NCBI GenBank assembly: GCA_031549195.1
Contig: JAVBQF010000002.1
Span: forward strand, 1-61,390
DNA: 61,390 nucleotides
Origin: JAVBQF01 sp031549195
GTDB taxonomy: Bacteria > Bacillota_I > Bacilli_A > RF39 > UBA660
Direction: 5' to 3'
This document shows, one piece after another, positions 1 to 7,526 of the stretch. The notes beneath the pieces are model-generated. The model saw only the letters and a list, made by a program, of their open reading frames with translations, ran no database searches and had not been told where the DNA came from. A program made the translations under genes and the position numbers. Position 1 is the first letter of the stretch, and each line of letters starts with the position of its first letter.

Positions 1-644
1 TTAAAGATAGAGATATTAATTTGTTAGATTATAATATTGACTACAACAAAAAAGAAACAGAATTCAAAGCATTTATGAAAATTGGTAAAACCTTGAAAAA
101 ATCGAAATTTGAAACAATACGTGCTTATTTTATGGCAAAACAAAGTGAAAAGATGATGCATGATATGGCTGTAAAAGAACAAGAACAATTATTAAAAAGA
201 GAAGATAAATTAAAGATACTTATTGTGGCACATGCTTATAATGTTTATGACAAGTATGTAGGAGATCCAGTTATTGAGTATTTAAAAGAATTAGATTGTA
301 TACCAATTATTGCAGAGGTTGTTGAAAGAGAAACAGCTGTTAAAAAAGCAAAAGCTATTACCCCAACCTTACAGTGGAATTATAACAAAGAATTAGTTGG
401 CGCTATTGAATTATATAAAGAACAAGTAGATGGTATTATTTTAATGACTTCTTTTCCTTGTGGACCAGATTCATTAGTAAATGAGATGATTATAAGAAAA
501 AATAAGGACAAGCCTATTATAAATTTAATACTTGATGAGCAGGAAGGAACAGCAGGCAGAGAGACTAGAATAGAAAGTTTTATAGATATTATTAGAATTA
601 AGAAAGGAGAATTAAATGAAGACAGTAACAAAACCAAAAATTAG
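1..644 (+). CDS. 2-hydroxyacyl-CoA dehydratase-like / DUF2229-type protein, C-terminal part (5' end outside window)
   Basis: The frame is open from base 3 with no stop before the edge, so the gene begins upstream; the TTG at 21 is not a convincing start because no ribosome binding site precedes it. The visible 210 or so residues carry a Lys-rich helical stretch, then an alpha/beta region (ILIVAHAYNVYDKYVGDP), a later MTSFPCGPDS cysteine motif, and a DEQEGTAGRETRIESF ending. The repeated pattern of a cysteine-containing loop plus a D-E/D-x-Q-x-G-x-x-T-R-x-E-x-F ending is also seen in the next gene, which fits the COG3580/COG3581 family associated with BadF-type activases. In many Firmicutes these are fused in one very long protein; here they are separate. 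It overlaps the next gene by 29 bases, so the three are probably one operon. Exact reaction unknown. Confidence 0.7.
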   Translation, partial: KDRDINLLDYNIDYNKKETEFKAFMKIGKTLKKSKFETIRAYFMAKQSEKMMHDMAVKEQEQLLKREDKLKILIVAHAYNVYDKYVGDPVIEYLKELDCIPIIAEVVERETAVKKAKAITPTLQWNYNKELVGAIELYKEQVDGIILMTSFPCGPDSLVNEMIIRKNKDKPIINLILDEQEGTAGRETRIESFIDIIRIKKGELNEDSNKTKN

Positions 645-1692
645 TTTTCCACAGTGGGGTAATTATATAATACCTTTTGAATTTTTTATAAAAAGAGTAT
701 TTGATGCTGCTTTTTTATCACCACCCCCACTTACAAAAAAAACGTTAGAATTGGGTAGTATGCATAGTCCTGATTTTGTATGTTCTCCATTTAAATTTCA
801 ATTAGGAAATTACATAGAAGCACTAGAATCTGGTGCAGATACACTTGTACAAGTTGGCGGAGTATGTAGACTTGGTTATTATGGGGAGTTGCATGAACAA
901 ATACTAAGAGATTTAGGCTATGAATTTGATTTTATCAACTTAGCAAGTGTAGATATTTATAATCCTAAATCTGTATGGACAGAATTAAAAAAATTTAATG
1001 ATAGATTATCATTGAAAACAATTAGTTTAACTCTTTTAATTTGCATTGAGATGATTGAAGAAATGGATAATATGGAAGCTTTTATTAGGGAAAATGTTGG
1101 ATTTGAAGAAGTACCTGGTACATATGATAAAATATACAAAAGGTATTTAGAAGATATTGCAATTGTTGATAGTAAAAAAGAATTGAAAAAATTATATAAG
1201 AAATATTTAAGTGATTTAAAAGATGTTAAAGTAAATAAGCCGAAGGATTTATTAAAGGTTGGTATTGTTGGAGAATATTTTACAGTAATGGAACCATTTA
1301 GTAATCATTATATAGAAAAAGAATTAGCAAGTAAGGGTATATCAATAAAAAGAACAATGAATATATCTAGTACGATTTTTAAAAGGAATGCTCCGAAGAT
1401 ACTTAAGAAGATTGATAAATATGTTAAATATGATATTGGTGCTACTAGTGTATTTACAGTTAATGCAGCATTATCAATGGCAAAAGATGGTTTTGATGGT
1501 ATTATCCATATGAAATCATTCGGGTGTACTCCAGAAATTGATACAATGACCGTACTTCAAAATATAAGCAACGATTATAAAATACCAATACTTTATTTTA
1601 GTTTTGATTCACAAACTAGTGAGACAGGTATTAAAACAAGACTTGAAGCGTTTAACGATATGATAGTTATGAGAAAGGAGCACAAGAAATGA
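616..1692 (+). CDS. 2-hydroxyacyl-CoA dehydratase-like protein (COG3581-type)
   Basis: The protein has 358 residues and its ATG follows AAAGGAG. Three cysteine motifs are visible: SPDFVCSPFKF (C56), VQVGGVCRLGYYG (C84) and HMKSFGCTPEID near residue 300. A SFDSQTSETGIKTRLEAF ending matches the end of the preceding gene. These are hallmarks of the family related to the HgdB subunit of 2-hydroxyglutaryl-CoA dehydratase, in which cysteines hold an iron-sulfur cluster. The start overlaps the upstream gene by 29 bases and the stop overlaps the activase gene start by four bases (ATGA), indicating translational coupling. Most likely it receives an electron from the neighbouring activase. True substrate unknown; members of this group are widespread in anaerobes and few are characterised. 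Confidence 0.75.
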   Translation: MKTVTKPKISFPQWGNYIIPFEFFIKRVFDAAFLSPPPLTKKTLELGSMHSPDFVCSPFKFQLGNYIEALESGADTLVQVGGVCRLGYYGELHEQILRDLGYEFDFINLASVDIYNPKSVWTELKKFNDRLSLKTISLTLLICIEMIEEMDNMEAFIRENVGFEEVPGTYDKIYKRYLEDIAIVDSKKELKKLYKKYLSDLKDVKVNKPKDLLKVGIVGEYFTVMEPFSNHYIEKELASKGISIKRTMNISSTIFKRNAPKILKKIDKYVKYDIGATSVFTVNAALSMAKDGFDGIIHMKSFGCTPEIDTMTVLQNISNDYKIPILYFSFDSQTSETGIKTRLEAFNDMIVMRKEHKK

Positions 1693-2654
1693 GAAAAGCA
1701 TATTTAGGAGTAGATATAGGCTCTATTTCAACTAAAGGTGTAGTAGTAGATTCAAACAATAAGATATTATGTGAAAAGTATATTTGGACTGAAGGCAATC
1801 CAATTGATGCAGTAAAAAGATTAATACATGAACTTGAAAATAATTTTGATAAAAATAAGTATTCAATTGTTGCGGTGGGTACAACTGGATCAGCAAGAAA
1901 ATTAATTGGCGTAATACTAGATGCAGCAGTAGTTAAAAATGAAATAACTGCGCATGCAATAGGTACTACATCTATCTATAAAGATGTTAGAACAATATTT
2001 GAAATAGGTGGGCAAGATTCTAAGATTATATTAATAGAAGATGGTATTGTTGTCGATTATGCGATGAATACTTTGTGTGCTGCAGGTACAGGGTCATTTC
2101 TATCAAGTCAATCAAAAAGATTAGGACTGGAAGTAGAGGAATTTGGAGAAGTAGCATTAAGGTCAAAAAACCCTACAAATATTGCGGCAAGATGTACTGT
2201 ATTTGCAGAATCAGATTTGGTTCATAAAGCTCAAATAGGTCATAAAAAAGAAGATATAGTAGCAGGTCTTTGCAAGGCTGTTGTTACCAATTATTTAAAT
2301 AATGTTGGTAAAGGTAAAAAAATTATTGCTCCGATTGTATTTCAAGGTGGGGTTAGTAAGAATGTTGGAGTTATAAAAGCGTTTGAAGATGCTACTGGAG
2401 AGAAAGTGGTAGTTGATCAAAACAGTCATTTAATGGGAGCCCTAGGTGTTGCTATTCTTGCAAAGAAATCAGGAATAGAAAAAGATTTTTCTTTTGATAT
2501 AGCAGATATTACATTCGAAACTAGAGGTGTTGAATGTAAGAAGTGTGCTAATAACTGTGAAATAATATGTGTTTATAAAGATAAGGAACTAATTGATTCT
2601 TGGGGAAATAAGTGTGATAACGGGGCGATTAAAGAGAAAATTAGTTCAAGGTAG
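1689..2654 (+). CDS. BadF/BadG/BcrA/BcrD-type ATPase, acyl-CoA dehydratase activase (HgdC-like)
   Basis: A 321-residue ASKHA-fold ATPase. Phosphate-1 motif GVDIGSISTKGVV is at residues 7-19 and EIGGQDSK at 105-112. The two cysteines that bridge a [4Fe-4S] cluster across the dimer of HgdC are recognisable as LCAAGTGSF (C130) and AARCTVFAESD (C169). The family uses ATP hydrolysis to drive a low-potential electron onto its dehydratase partner, here presumably the two preceding gene products. The C-terminus adds a second cysteine cluster (C283, C286, C290, C294, C309), more typical of the long fused activase/DUF2229 proteins than of stand-alone HgdC. This oxygen-sensitive chemistry points to an anaerobic host. 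Start ATG at 1689 follows GAAAGGAG inside the upstream gene. Confidence 0.88.
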   Translation: MRKAYLGVDIGSISTKGVVVDSNNKILCEKYIWTEGNPIDAVKRLIHELENNFDKNKYSIVAVGTTGSARKLIGVILDAAVVKNEITAHAIGTTSIYKDVRTIFEIGGQDSKIILIEDGIVVDYAMNTLCAAGTGSFLSSQSKRLGLEVEEFGEVALRSKNPTNIAARCTVFAESDLVHKAQIGHKKEDIVAGLCKAVVTNYLNNVGKGKKIIAPIVFQGGVSKNVGVIKAFEDATGEKVVVDQNSHLMGALGVAILAKKSGIEKDFSFDIADITFETRGVECKKCANNCEIICVYKDKELIDSWGNKCDNGAIKEKISSR

Positions 2655-2661
2655 CGTAAAT

Positions 2662-2684
2662 AATTGTTAACTAACATAACAATT
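2662..2684. repeat. 8-bp inverted repeat downstream of the activase gene
   Basis: AATTGTTA (2662-2669) and TAACAATT (2677-2684) are perfect reverse complements around a 7-base loop. No T-run follows, so it is not a convincing intrinsic terminator. It sits just before a possible TTGTCA -35 box for the next gene and could be a weak terminator or an operator. Confidence 0.35.
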
Positions 2685-2769
2685 TGTCAATAATATAGCT
2701 ATTTATGATAGAATAAATGTGAAATAGTGTTATCGATTTAGACAAGCCTAATAAAAGGAGCGTGTTGGT

Positions 2770-3573
2770 ATGGAACATTTGGATGTTGCAGAATTAAAAA
2801 AAACGTCAGAAACGTTAAGCAAACTAAATGTGTTTTCAGGTAGTAATATTGCGTCAGAAGAGACTTTAAAATTACTTGCTGATTATATTAAAATTAGTAC
2901 TGCAGTTGCAGAACTTGAATCAAAATTTCCAACTGATTTAAGAAGTATTGAAACTCCGGTAACCTCTTTTTTTGAAATGTTCAATCAATCTAATAGCTTT
3001 TTAACAAGAAGTTTGGATATTCAAGATGGTGTGATTTTTTGTGACGCAAGTAATCATAGAGAGTCAGGAGAAGGACAAGGACAATATCAAAGGGTGCAAT
3101 TTTCTCTTAGAGAGCAAAATGGTGCATTAATATTTGGTTCAATATCTAAAATTCAAGAAATAGCAAAAGAAACGCGATATAGGCAATCAGCGTGTGATTA
3201 TTCCGTGCGTTTGTACACAGACGTGCAAAAGAGACAGATACTAAGATTTGATGGTGTAAGTGCAACCGTATTAACGGAAGAAACTAAAATACCTAATGAA
3301 GAGCTTCCGGAATTTTGTGACAACAGCAGATCATATAGCCTTTGGAAATATGATAGAGCTGTTGAAAAAGAAACAGAAGAACTTCAAGCTTCATCTAGAA
3401 AAACCACACAAGACTATAAACAATATAGTGGAAGTGGTGATTTATTGGTTCACATTACAAAGGACAAAGAGGGGAATATTATTCAGCATGCTCTTCCAGA
3501 TAGAAGTAGTACGATACAAAGACTTTTTGAAGAAATGAAACAAGGACCAATTGATGGTACAAATAGAAAGTAG
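2770..3573 (+). CDS. hypothetical protein, 267 aa
   Basis: I do not recognise this family. The ATG at 2770 lies about ten bases after AAAGGAG. The product looks soluble and cytoplasmic: no signal peptide and no membrane segment. The N-terminal 60 residues look helical (EHLDVAELKKTSETLSKL, then LADYIKISTAVAELESKF), followed by a mixed region around IQDGVIFCDASNHRESGEG and a hydrophilic C-terminus. Codon use matches its neighbours and the frame is intact, so it is probably a real gene. It is separated from the activase operon by 115 bases and from the kinase-like gene downstream by 97 bases. Confidence 0.6.
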   Translation: MEHLDVAELKKTSETLSKLNVFSGSNIASEETLKLLADYIKISTAVAELESKFPTDLRSIETPVTSFFEMFNQSNSFLTRSLDIQDGVIFCDASNHRESGEGQGQYQRVQFSLREQNGALIFGSISKIQEIAKETRYRQSACDYSVRLYTDVQKRQILRFDGVSATVLTEETKIPNEELPEFCDNSRSYSLWKYDRAVEKETEELQASSRKTTQDYKQYSGSGDLLVHITKDKEGNIIQHALPDRSSTIQRLFEEMKQGPIDGTNRK

Positions 3574-3670
3574 AGACTTGGTTATTAATAAGACAAGTTT
3601 AATTATAAAATGTGTGTTTTAGTAGTTAATAGAAATAATTATAAAAACATAGTTAAGGGGATGAATGTAA

Positions 3671-4387
3671 ATGATTGTTGTAGTAACTGGAGAAACAGGG
3701 TCAGGTAAATCTTATATTGCCAGAAACCTATTGCCGCAATATCCAAATATTGAAACAATACAGAAGTTGACAACAAGAGCACCAAGATCTGATGAAGATG
3801 GCGTTGTGGATATAAAAGGGAATGCAACAGAAGAAGAAGTTTTGTCATTAGAATACCATTATCAAAATAAAATGAATGGCCAATATTATGGTTTTTCAAA
3901 AACAAAAATAGAAGAATCAATGGAGCAGGGGAAAATACCTTGTATAATTATTTCATCAGAAGAAACTTTCGATCAGTTAGTGGAAGATTTTCCAGATCAA
4001 GTATTATTACTTAACGTTTTACCGTATTTTAGTGAAGAAACACTTGAAGATATATTTATGAGACAAGGAAGAGATACTAAAGAATTTGAAGAGAGAAAAT
4101 CGAGTATTAAGAGACCTATTACTATGTGGGCTGACTGGAAGCATAATTCTAGAAAGATTTCTAATCCATACTTTTTAAGAAATTGTTCTCCAAGCATAGC
4201 ACAAGATGTTGTGGTAAGAAGAATTGAAAATGTATTTAGCGAATGTAAAGCAGATTTAGGTGCAACATTACTTAAAGAAGATTCTAAAAAATCACACGGC
4301 TTATATAGTTATCTTTATGAATTGTCTGAAAGGAGACCAATGGATGCCCCACTTAGTATAAATACTAAAGGTAAAATGGCTGCCTAA
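3671..4387 (+). CDS. guanylate-kinase-like P-loop protein
   Basis: The 238-residue product opens with a P-loop (GETGSGKS, residues 7-14). It continues with QKLTTRAPRSDEDG (R36, R39), which matches the GMP-binding TTRxPRxxExxG stretch of guanylate kinases, and EYHYQNKMNGQYYGFSKTKI (residues 61-80), which matches the NYYGT region. The later Asp-containing DIDxQGA stretch of true Gmk is replaced by IISSEETFDQL, and the C-terminal 60 residues are unlike Gmk. It may therefore be a divergent nucleotide kinase or a GK-like protein with another role, not the housekeeping gmk. The start is set by AAGGGG ten bases upstream. Stand-alone transcription is likely. Confidence 0.6.
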   Translation: MIVVVTGETGSGKSYIARNLLPQYPNIETIQKLTTRAPRSDEDGVVDIKGNATEEEVLSLEYHYQNKMNGQYYGFSKTKIEESMEQGKIPCIIISSEETFDQLVEDFPDQVLLLNVLPYFSEETLEDIFMRQGRDTKEFEERKSSIKRPITMWADWKHNSRKISNPYFLRNCSPSIAQDVVVRRIENVFSECKADLGATLLKEDSKKSHGLYSYLYELSERRPMDAPLSINTKGKMAA

Positions 4388-4539
4388 GACCAAATTAATG
4401 TCGATAGGTCACACTTTTTTCAACTTATACCAGTAATTAATAAATAAACTGTAAAATTTATTACTATAACTATTTAATTTAATCGTTGAAAAACTATCTA
4501 TATAATGATAATATATTATATAGAATAGAGGGTGTTTAA

Positions 4540-4923
4540 ATGAATGTGGTAGTAGATTTCTTTAGAGATACTTTAAGTGGATGGCCATATTTCTTTAATT
4601 TGATTATATGTCTTATCTTAATATTAGCTATGATGGGTATATTAGGCGATAAAAAAAAGAATGAGACAATGAAACAATTGAGGGAACAAAGGAAAAAAGA
4701 ACTTGAAGAAGGTATTGCAGACAAAAAGGCCGCTATGGAAGGAAAACAAATCATTTCGGTTGAAACAGCTCCTGTAGTGACAACTAATGTAAATCCAGAA
4801 GTGCCAATTGAAGTTAGCGAAGCTAATCAAGCTCCGCAGGCTGCACCACAAGCTAATGTGCCAATGCCCAGTGCAGAAGTAGCACCTACTGTTTTGGTAC
4901 TTGGAAGTGAAGACAATAAATAA
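4540..4923 (+). CDS. small single-pass membrane protein with Pro/Ala-rich tail
   Basis: The product has 127 residues. A membrane segment spans about 16-36 (YFFNLIICLILILAMMGIL), followed by a strongly charged Lys/Glu segment (about 38-63) likely to form a helix, and then a low-complexity tail rich in Val, Pro, Ala and Gln (about 75-118). The start ATG follows AGAGGGTG. The topology suggests a short N-terminus, one membrane crossing and an extended tail. No family recognised. A terminator follows immediately, so it is the last gene of its unit. Confidence 0.55.
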   Translation: MNVVVDFFRDTLSGWPYFFNLIICLILILAMMGILGDKKKNETMKQLREQRKKELEEGIADKKAAMEGKQIISVETAPVVTTNVNPEVPIEVSEANQAPQAAPQANVPMPSAEVAPTVLVLGSEDNK

Positions 4924-4930
4924 TTATTTA

Positions 4931-4962
4931 GATATAAGTGTTTACTATTTATATCTTTTTTT
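4931..4962 (+). terminator. intrinsic terminator after the small membrane protein gene
   Basis: GATATAA (4931-4937) pairs with TTATATC (4949-4955), with further G-T and T-A pairs inside, and a T-run follows. The same bases contain the cdaA -35 box. Confidence 0.6.
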
Positions 4963-4969
4963 GTATAAT
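4941..4969 (+). promoter_or_regulatory. promoter of cdaA-cdaR
   Basis: TTTACT (4941-4946), a 17-base spacer and TATAAT (4964-4969), about 33 bases before the cdaA ATG. It overlaps the upstream terminator, so one stretch both ends the previous transcript and starts the next. Confidence 0.65.
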
Positions 4970-5002
4970 TAGATAGTAAATTTAAAATTGGAGGCATTAT
5001 AT

Positions 5003-5833
5003 ATGACTATTACAGTAGATACTGTTCTAACAATAATTAATAAGACGATTGATATACTATTAGTTTGGCTAATATTTTATTATATACTTAAAAACATTAA
5101 AAACAATGTTAAGCTTACTTTGATTTTCAAAGGAGTAATAATGGTTGCAATAATGAAACTTGTAAGTGATTTGTTTAACTTTATTACTATTGGACTATTA
5201 CTTGAATACGTGATTATGTGGGGACCACTTGCATTAATCATCATATTTCAACCTGAAATTAGAACTGTACTTGAACAATTAGGTAGAAGTCAATTGCTTG
5301 GTAGACACAAAGTACTTACGGTAGATGAAAGAGAAAGATTAGTCTATGAGATAGTTCAAGCACTTGACTATTTAAGAAAACAAAGAATAGGCGCTTTAGT
5401 AGTGCTTGAACGTGATACTAGTCTTGGGGATTATATAGAAAAAGGTAAAAAGCTATATGCTGATTTATCAAGTGAGTTGTTAATATCATTATTTTTTCCA
5501 AATAATCCAATGCATGATGGTGGTGTAATAATTCAAGGTGATAGAATTAGTTGTGCTGGAGCAGTGTTTCCAACAAGTAATAGCCCTAAGGTTGCTAAAA
5601 AATTTGGAACAAGACACAGAGCAGCTCTTGGTATTGCTGAGGAAACTGACTGTATATCATTAATCGTATCAGAGGAGACTGGAAGATTATCTGTTGCAGT
5701 AAAAGGAGACCTATTCTATAATCTATCACTTGATGATGTTAGAATGATGCTTATTGATGAGTTAAGGCCAAAACAAGAGGCAGATTTTGAAGATGAAATA
5801 GAAGAGGAAGAGATATATGAAGAAAATAAGTAG
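5003..5833 (+). CDS. cdaA: diadenylate cyclase CdaA (DacA), c-di-AMP synthase
   Basis: CdaA condenses two ATP to c-di-AMP at the membrane; c-di-AMP controls potassium and osmolyte uptake and cell-wall homeostasis. The 276-residue protein has three N-terminal membrane segments (about 8-30, 38-60, 64-82), then the DAC domain. The nucleotide-binding motifs are MHDGGVII (172-174 in place of the usual DGA) and GTRHRAALG (RHR 204-206), followed by SLIVSEETG. The C-terminal 25 residues are very acidic. The ATG at 5003 is chosen because GGAGG lies at 4990-4994; a TTG 15 bases earlier is in frame but falls on that binding site. The gene overlaps cdaR by 17 bases, the usual arrangement. The glmM gene that normally completes this operon is absent here. 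Confidence 0.95.
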   Translation: MTITVDTVLTIINKTIDILLVWLIFYYILKNIKNNVKLTLIFKGVIMVAIMKLVSDLFNFITIGLLLEYVIMWGPLALIIIFQPEIRTVLEQLGRSQLLGRHKVLTVDERERLVYEIVQALDYLRKQRIGALVVLERDTSLGDYIEKGKKLYADLSSELLISLFFPNNPMHDGGVIIQGDRISCAGAVFPTSNSPKVAKKFGTRHRAALGIAEETDCISLIVSEETGRLSVAVKGDLFYNLSLDDVRMMLIDELRPKQEADFEDEIEEEEIYEENK

Positions 5834-7169
5834 AGGAATATTGCGCTTTTTTAGAGCGATAGCTAGATTCTTTGATAAAGTAATAATAACTCCGATTACT
5901 AAGTTTTTTATGGAAATATATGACTTTTCAAAAAATAATAAAACTGGTATTGAAAAAATATTAACTCATAGACAATCACTTGTAATTATTTCGCTTCTCT
6001 TTGCGCTTCTTGCATTTTATGCAATTGATAGAAGGCATACAAACTTAATAGATAATTCAGCTGAAGTTTTATATAACCAAGTGGTAACAGCTGAATACAA
6101 TGAAGCTTTATATGTAATAGAGGGAATACCTGAGACGGTAGATGTTACTTTAGTTGGTAGAAGATGGGATGTATATCTTGCAAAACAATATCCAATAGAT
6201 GGTGTTACGCTTGACTTAAATGGATTAGGTGTAGGGACACATACTGTTAAATTTAAATATGATCAACCAGTATCAGCTGTTGAATATAAGATAGATCCAT
6301 CTAGTGTTAATATAACTATATATGATAAAATATCTGTTACGAGAGAATTATCATATGATGTAATTCATAAAGATAATTTAGACACTAAACTTAATATTGA
6401 AAGTGTTGTATTAAATAGAGATAATGTAATTATTAAAGGTGCTAGTCACAAACTAGATGAAGTAGCAATTGTAAAAGCTATGATTGATGTTGATAATTTG
6501 ACTAACACAGCGGTTGGAAGTACTACACTTTCAGGTGTTCCATTAATTGCATATGATTCTAACGGAAATAGGGTTGAAGTAGAATTAGTTCCACAAACAG
6601 TGGATGCGACTATAAAGATAGTATCACCTAGCAAGGAAGTACCAATTAAATTAATAGCAAATGGTACTCTTGATGGTAAAGCAATAAAATCTTTAACATC
6701 AGATGTTACAATGGTTACTGTCTATGGTACTGATCAAGCTATTAACAATTTAGAATACTTACCAGTAAAAGTTGATGTTAATGGTGTCAGTGAAAATAAA
6801 ACTTATAGTATTAACTTAACTAAACCATCTGGTATAAGAGAAATAAGTGTTAAAACTATAAATGTTACTTTAGTAACTGATACAATAATATCTAAGGATG
6901 TTGCTGATATTCAGATAAATCCGATTAACTTGGATCATTCATTAAAAGTTCAAGCGTTAAGTAAAGAAAATAGTACGGCAACAGTTATTGTAAATGGTAG
7001 CCAATCTGTTATTGATGAACTAGATACATCTAAGATAAATGCGTACATTGATTTAACTGGACTTGGTGTTGGGGAACATGAAGTAGAAGTTAAGGTTAGT
7101 GCGGATGACTCAAGGTTAACTTTTGTATCAAGAGTTAAAAAAATAAAAGTAGTAATTCAAAAGAAATAA
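5817..7169 (+). CDS. cdaR: YbbR-domain protein CdaR, CdaA regulator
   Basis: The 450-residue protein has a basic N-terminus, one membrane segment (about 54-70) and a long extracytoplasmic part of repeated beta-rich YbbR domains (roughly 75-160, 175-255, 260-350 and 360-445). Each contains the recurring pattern of a hydrophobic strand followed by V-x-V-x-G (for example IPETVDVTLVGRRWDV and NSTATVIVNGSQSVID). CdaR binds CdaA in the membrane and modulates its activity. The start lies within the 3' end of cdaA, so the two are translationally coupled. The gene ends just before a perfectly palindromic terminator shared with the opposing gene. Confidence 0.92.
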   Translation: MKKISRGILRFFRAIARFFDKVIITPITKFFMEIYDFSKNNKTGIEKILTHRQSLVIISLLFALLAFYAIDRRHTNLIDNSAEVLYNQVVTAEYNEALYVIEGIPETVDVTLVGRRWDVYLAKQYPIDGVTLDLNGLGVGTHTVKFKYDQPVSAVEYKIDPSSVNITIYDKISVTRELSYDVIHKDNLDTKLNIESVVLNRDNVIIKGASHKLDEVAIVKAMIDVDNLTNTAVGSTTLSGVPLIAYDSNGNRVEVELVPQTVDATIKIVSPSKEVPIKLIANGTLDGKAIKSLTSDVTMVTVYGTDQAINNLEYLPVKVDVNGVSENKTYSINLTKPSGIREISVKTINVTLVTDTIISKDVADIQINPINLDHSLKVQALSKENSTATVIVNGSQSVIDELDTSKINAYIDLTGLGVGEHEVEVKVSADDSRLTFVSRVKKIKVVIQKK

Positions 7170-7170
7170 T

Positions 7171-7210
7171 AAAAAAAGAAAAACATATTCGAGCTCGAAT
7201 ATGTTTTATT
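7171..7210. terminator. bidirectional terminator between cdaR and the DUF378 gene
   Basis: A perfect palindrome occupies 7181-7206 (two 13-base arms meeting at a central GAGCTC, no spare loop bases). It is flanked by an A-run at 7171-7180 and a T-rich stretch after 7204, so it can stop transcripts from both sides. It overlaps the stop codon of the minus-strand gene. Confidence 0.75.
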
Positions 7211-7409
7211 TATCTCTTATCTCGTCAAATAAAAGACCTATATTAACGATACCTGCTAATGCTATAAGAGCGTAAATTACTCTTGCCACTATCGCATCTG
7301 TTCCGCCAAATACTGAAGATACTAAATCAAACTCAAATAGTCCAACTAATCCCCAGTTAAGTGCACCAACTATTGTTAAAAATAGTGCTATCTTCTGTAA
7401 TGTTTGCAA
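7206..7409 (-). CDS. DUF378 (YuzA-like) small membrane protein
   Basis: The 67-residue product has two membrane segments (about 5-25 and 43-62). The LNWGLVGLFEFDLVSSVFGG stretch (residues 17-36) followed by ARVIYALIALAGI matches DUF378. Function unknown; the family is found in the cytoplasmic membrane of many Bacillota. The start codon is TTG at 7409, fixed by AGGAGG seven bases upstream; no ATG is available. It converges on cdaR. Confidence 0.85.
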   Translation of the reverse strand: MQTLQKIALFLTIVGALNWGLVGLFEFDLVSSVFGGTDAIVARVIYALIALAGIVNIGLLFDEIRDK

Positions 7410-7526
7410 ATTGATTCCTCCTTTTCACACTTGTATTAATATATTATCCAAATAATTCTTCTTTATTCGTGAATAATAAATAAATTTAATCAATATAATT
7501 AAATGAAAACAAATATGAGGTGGAAA

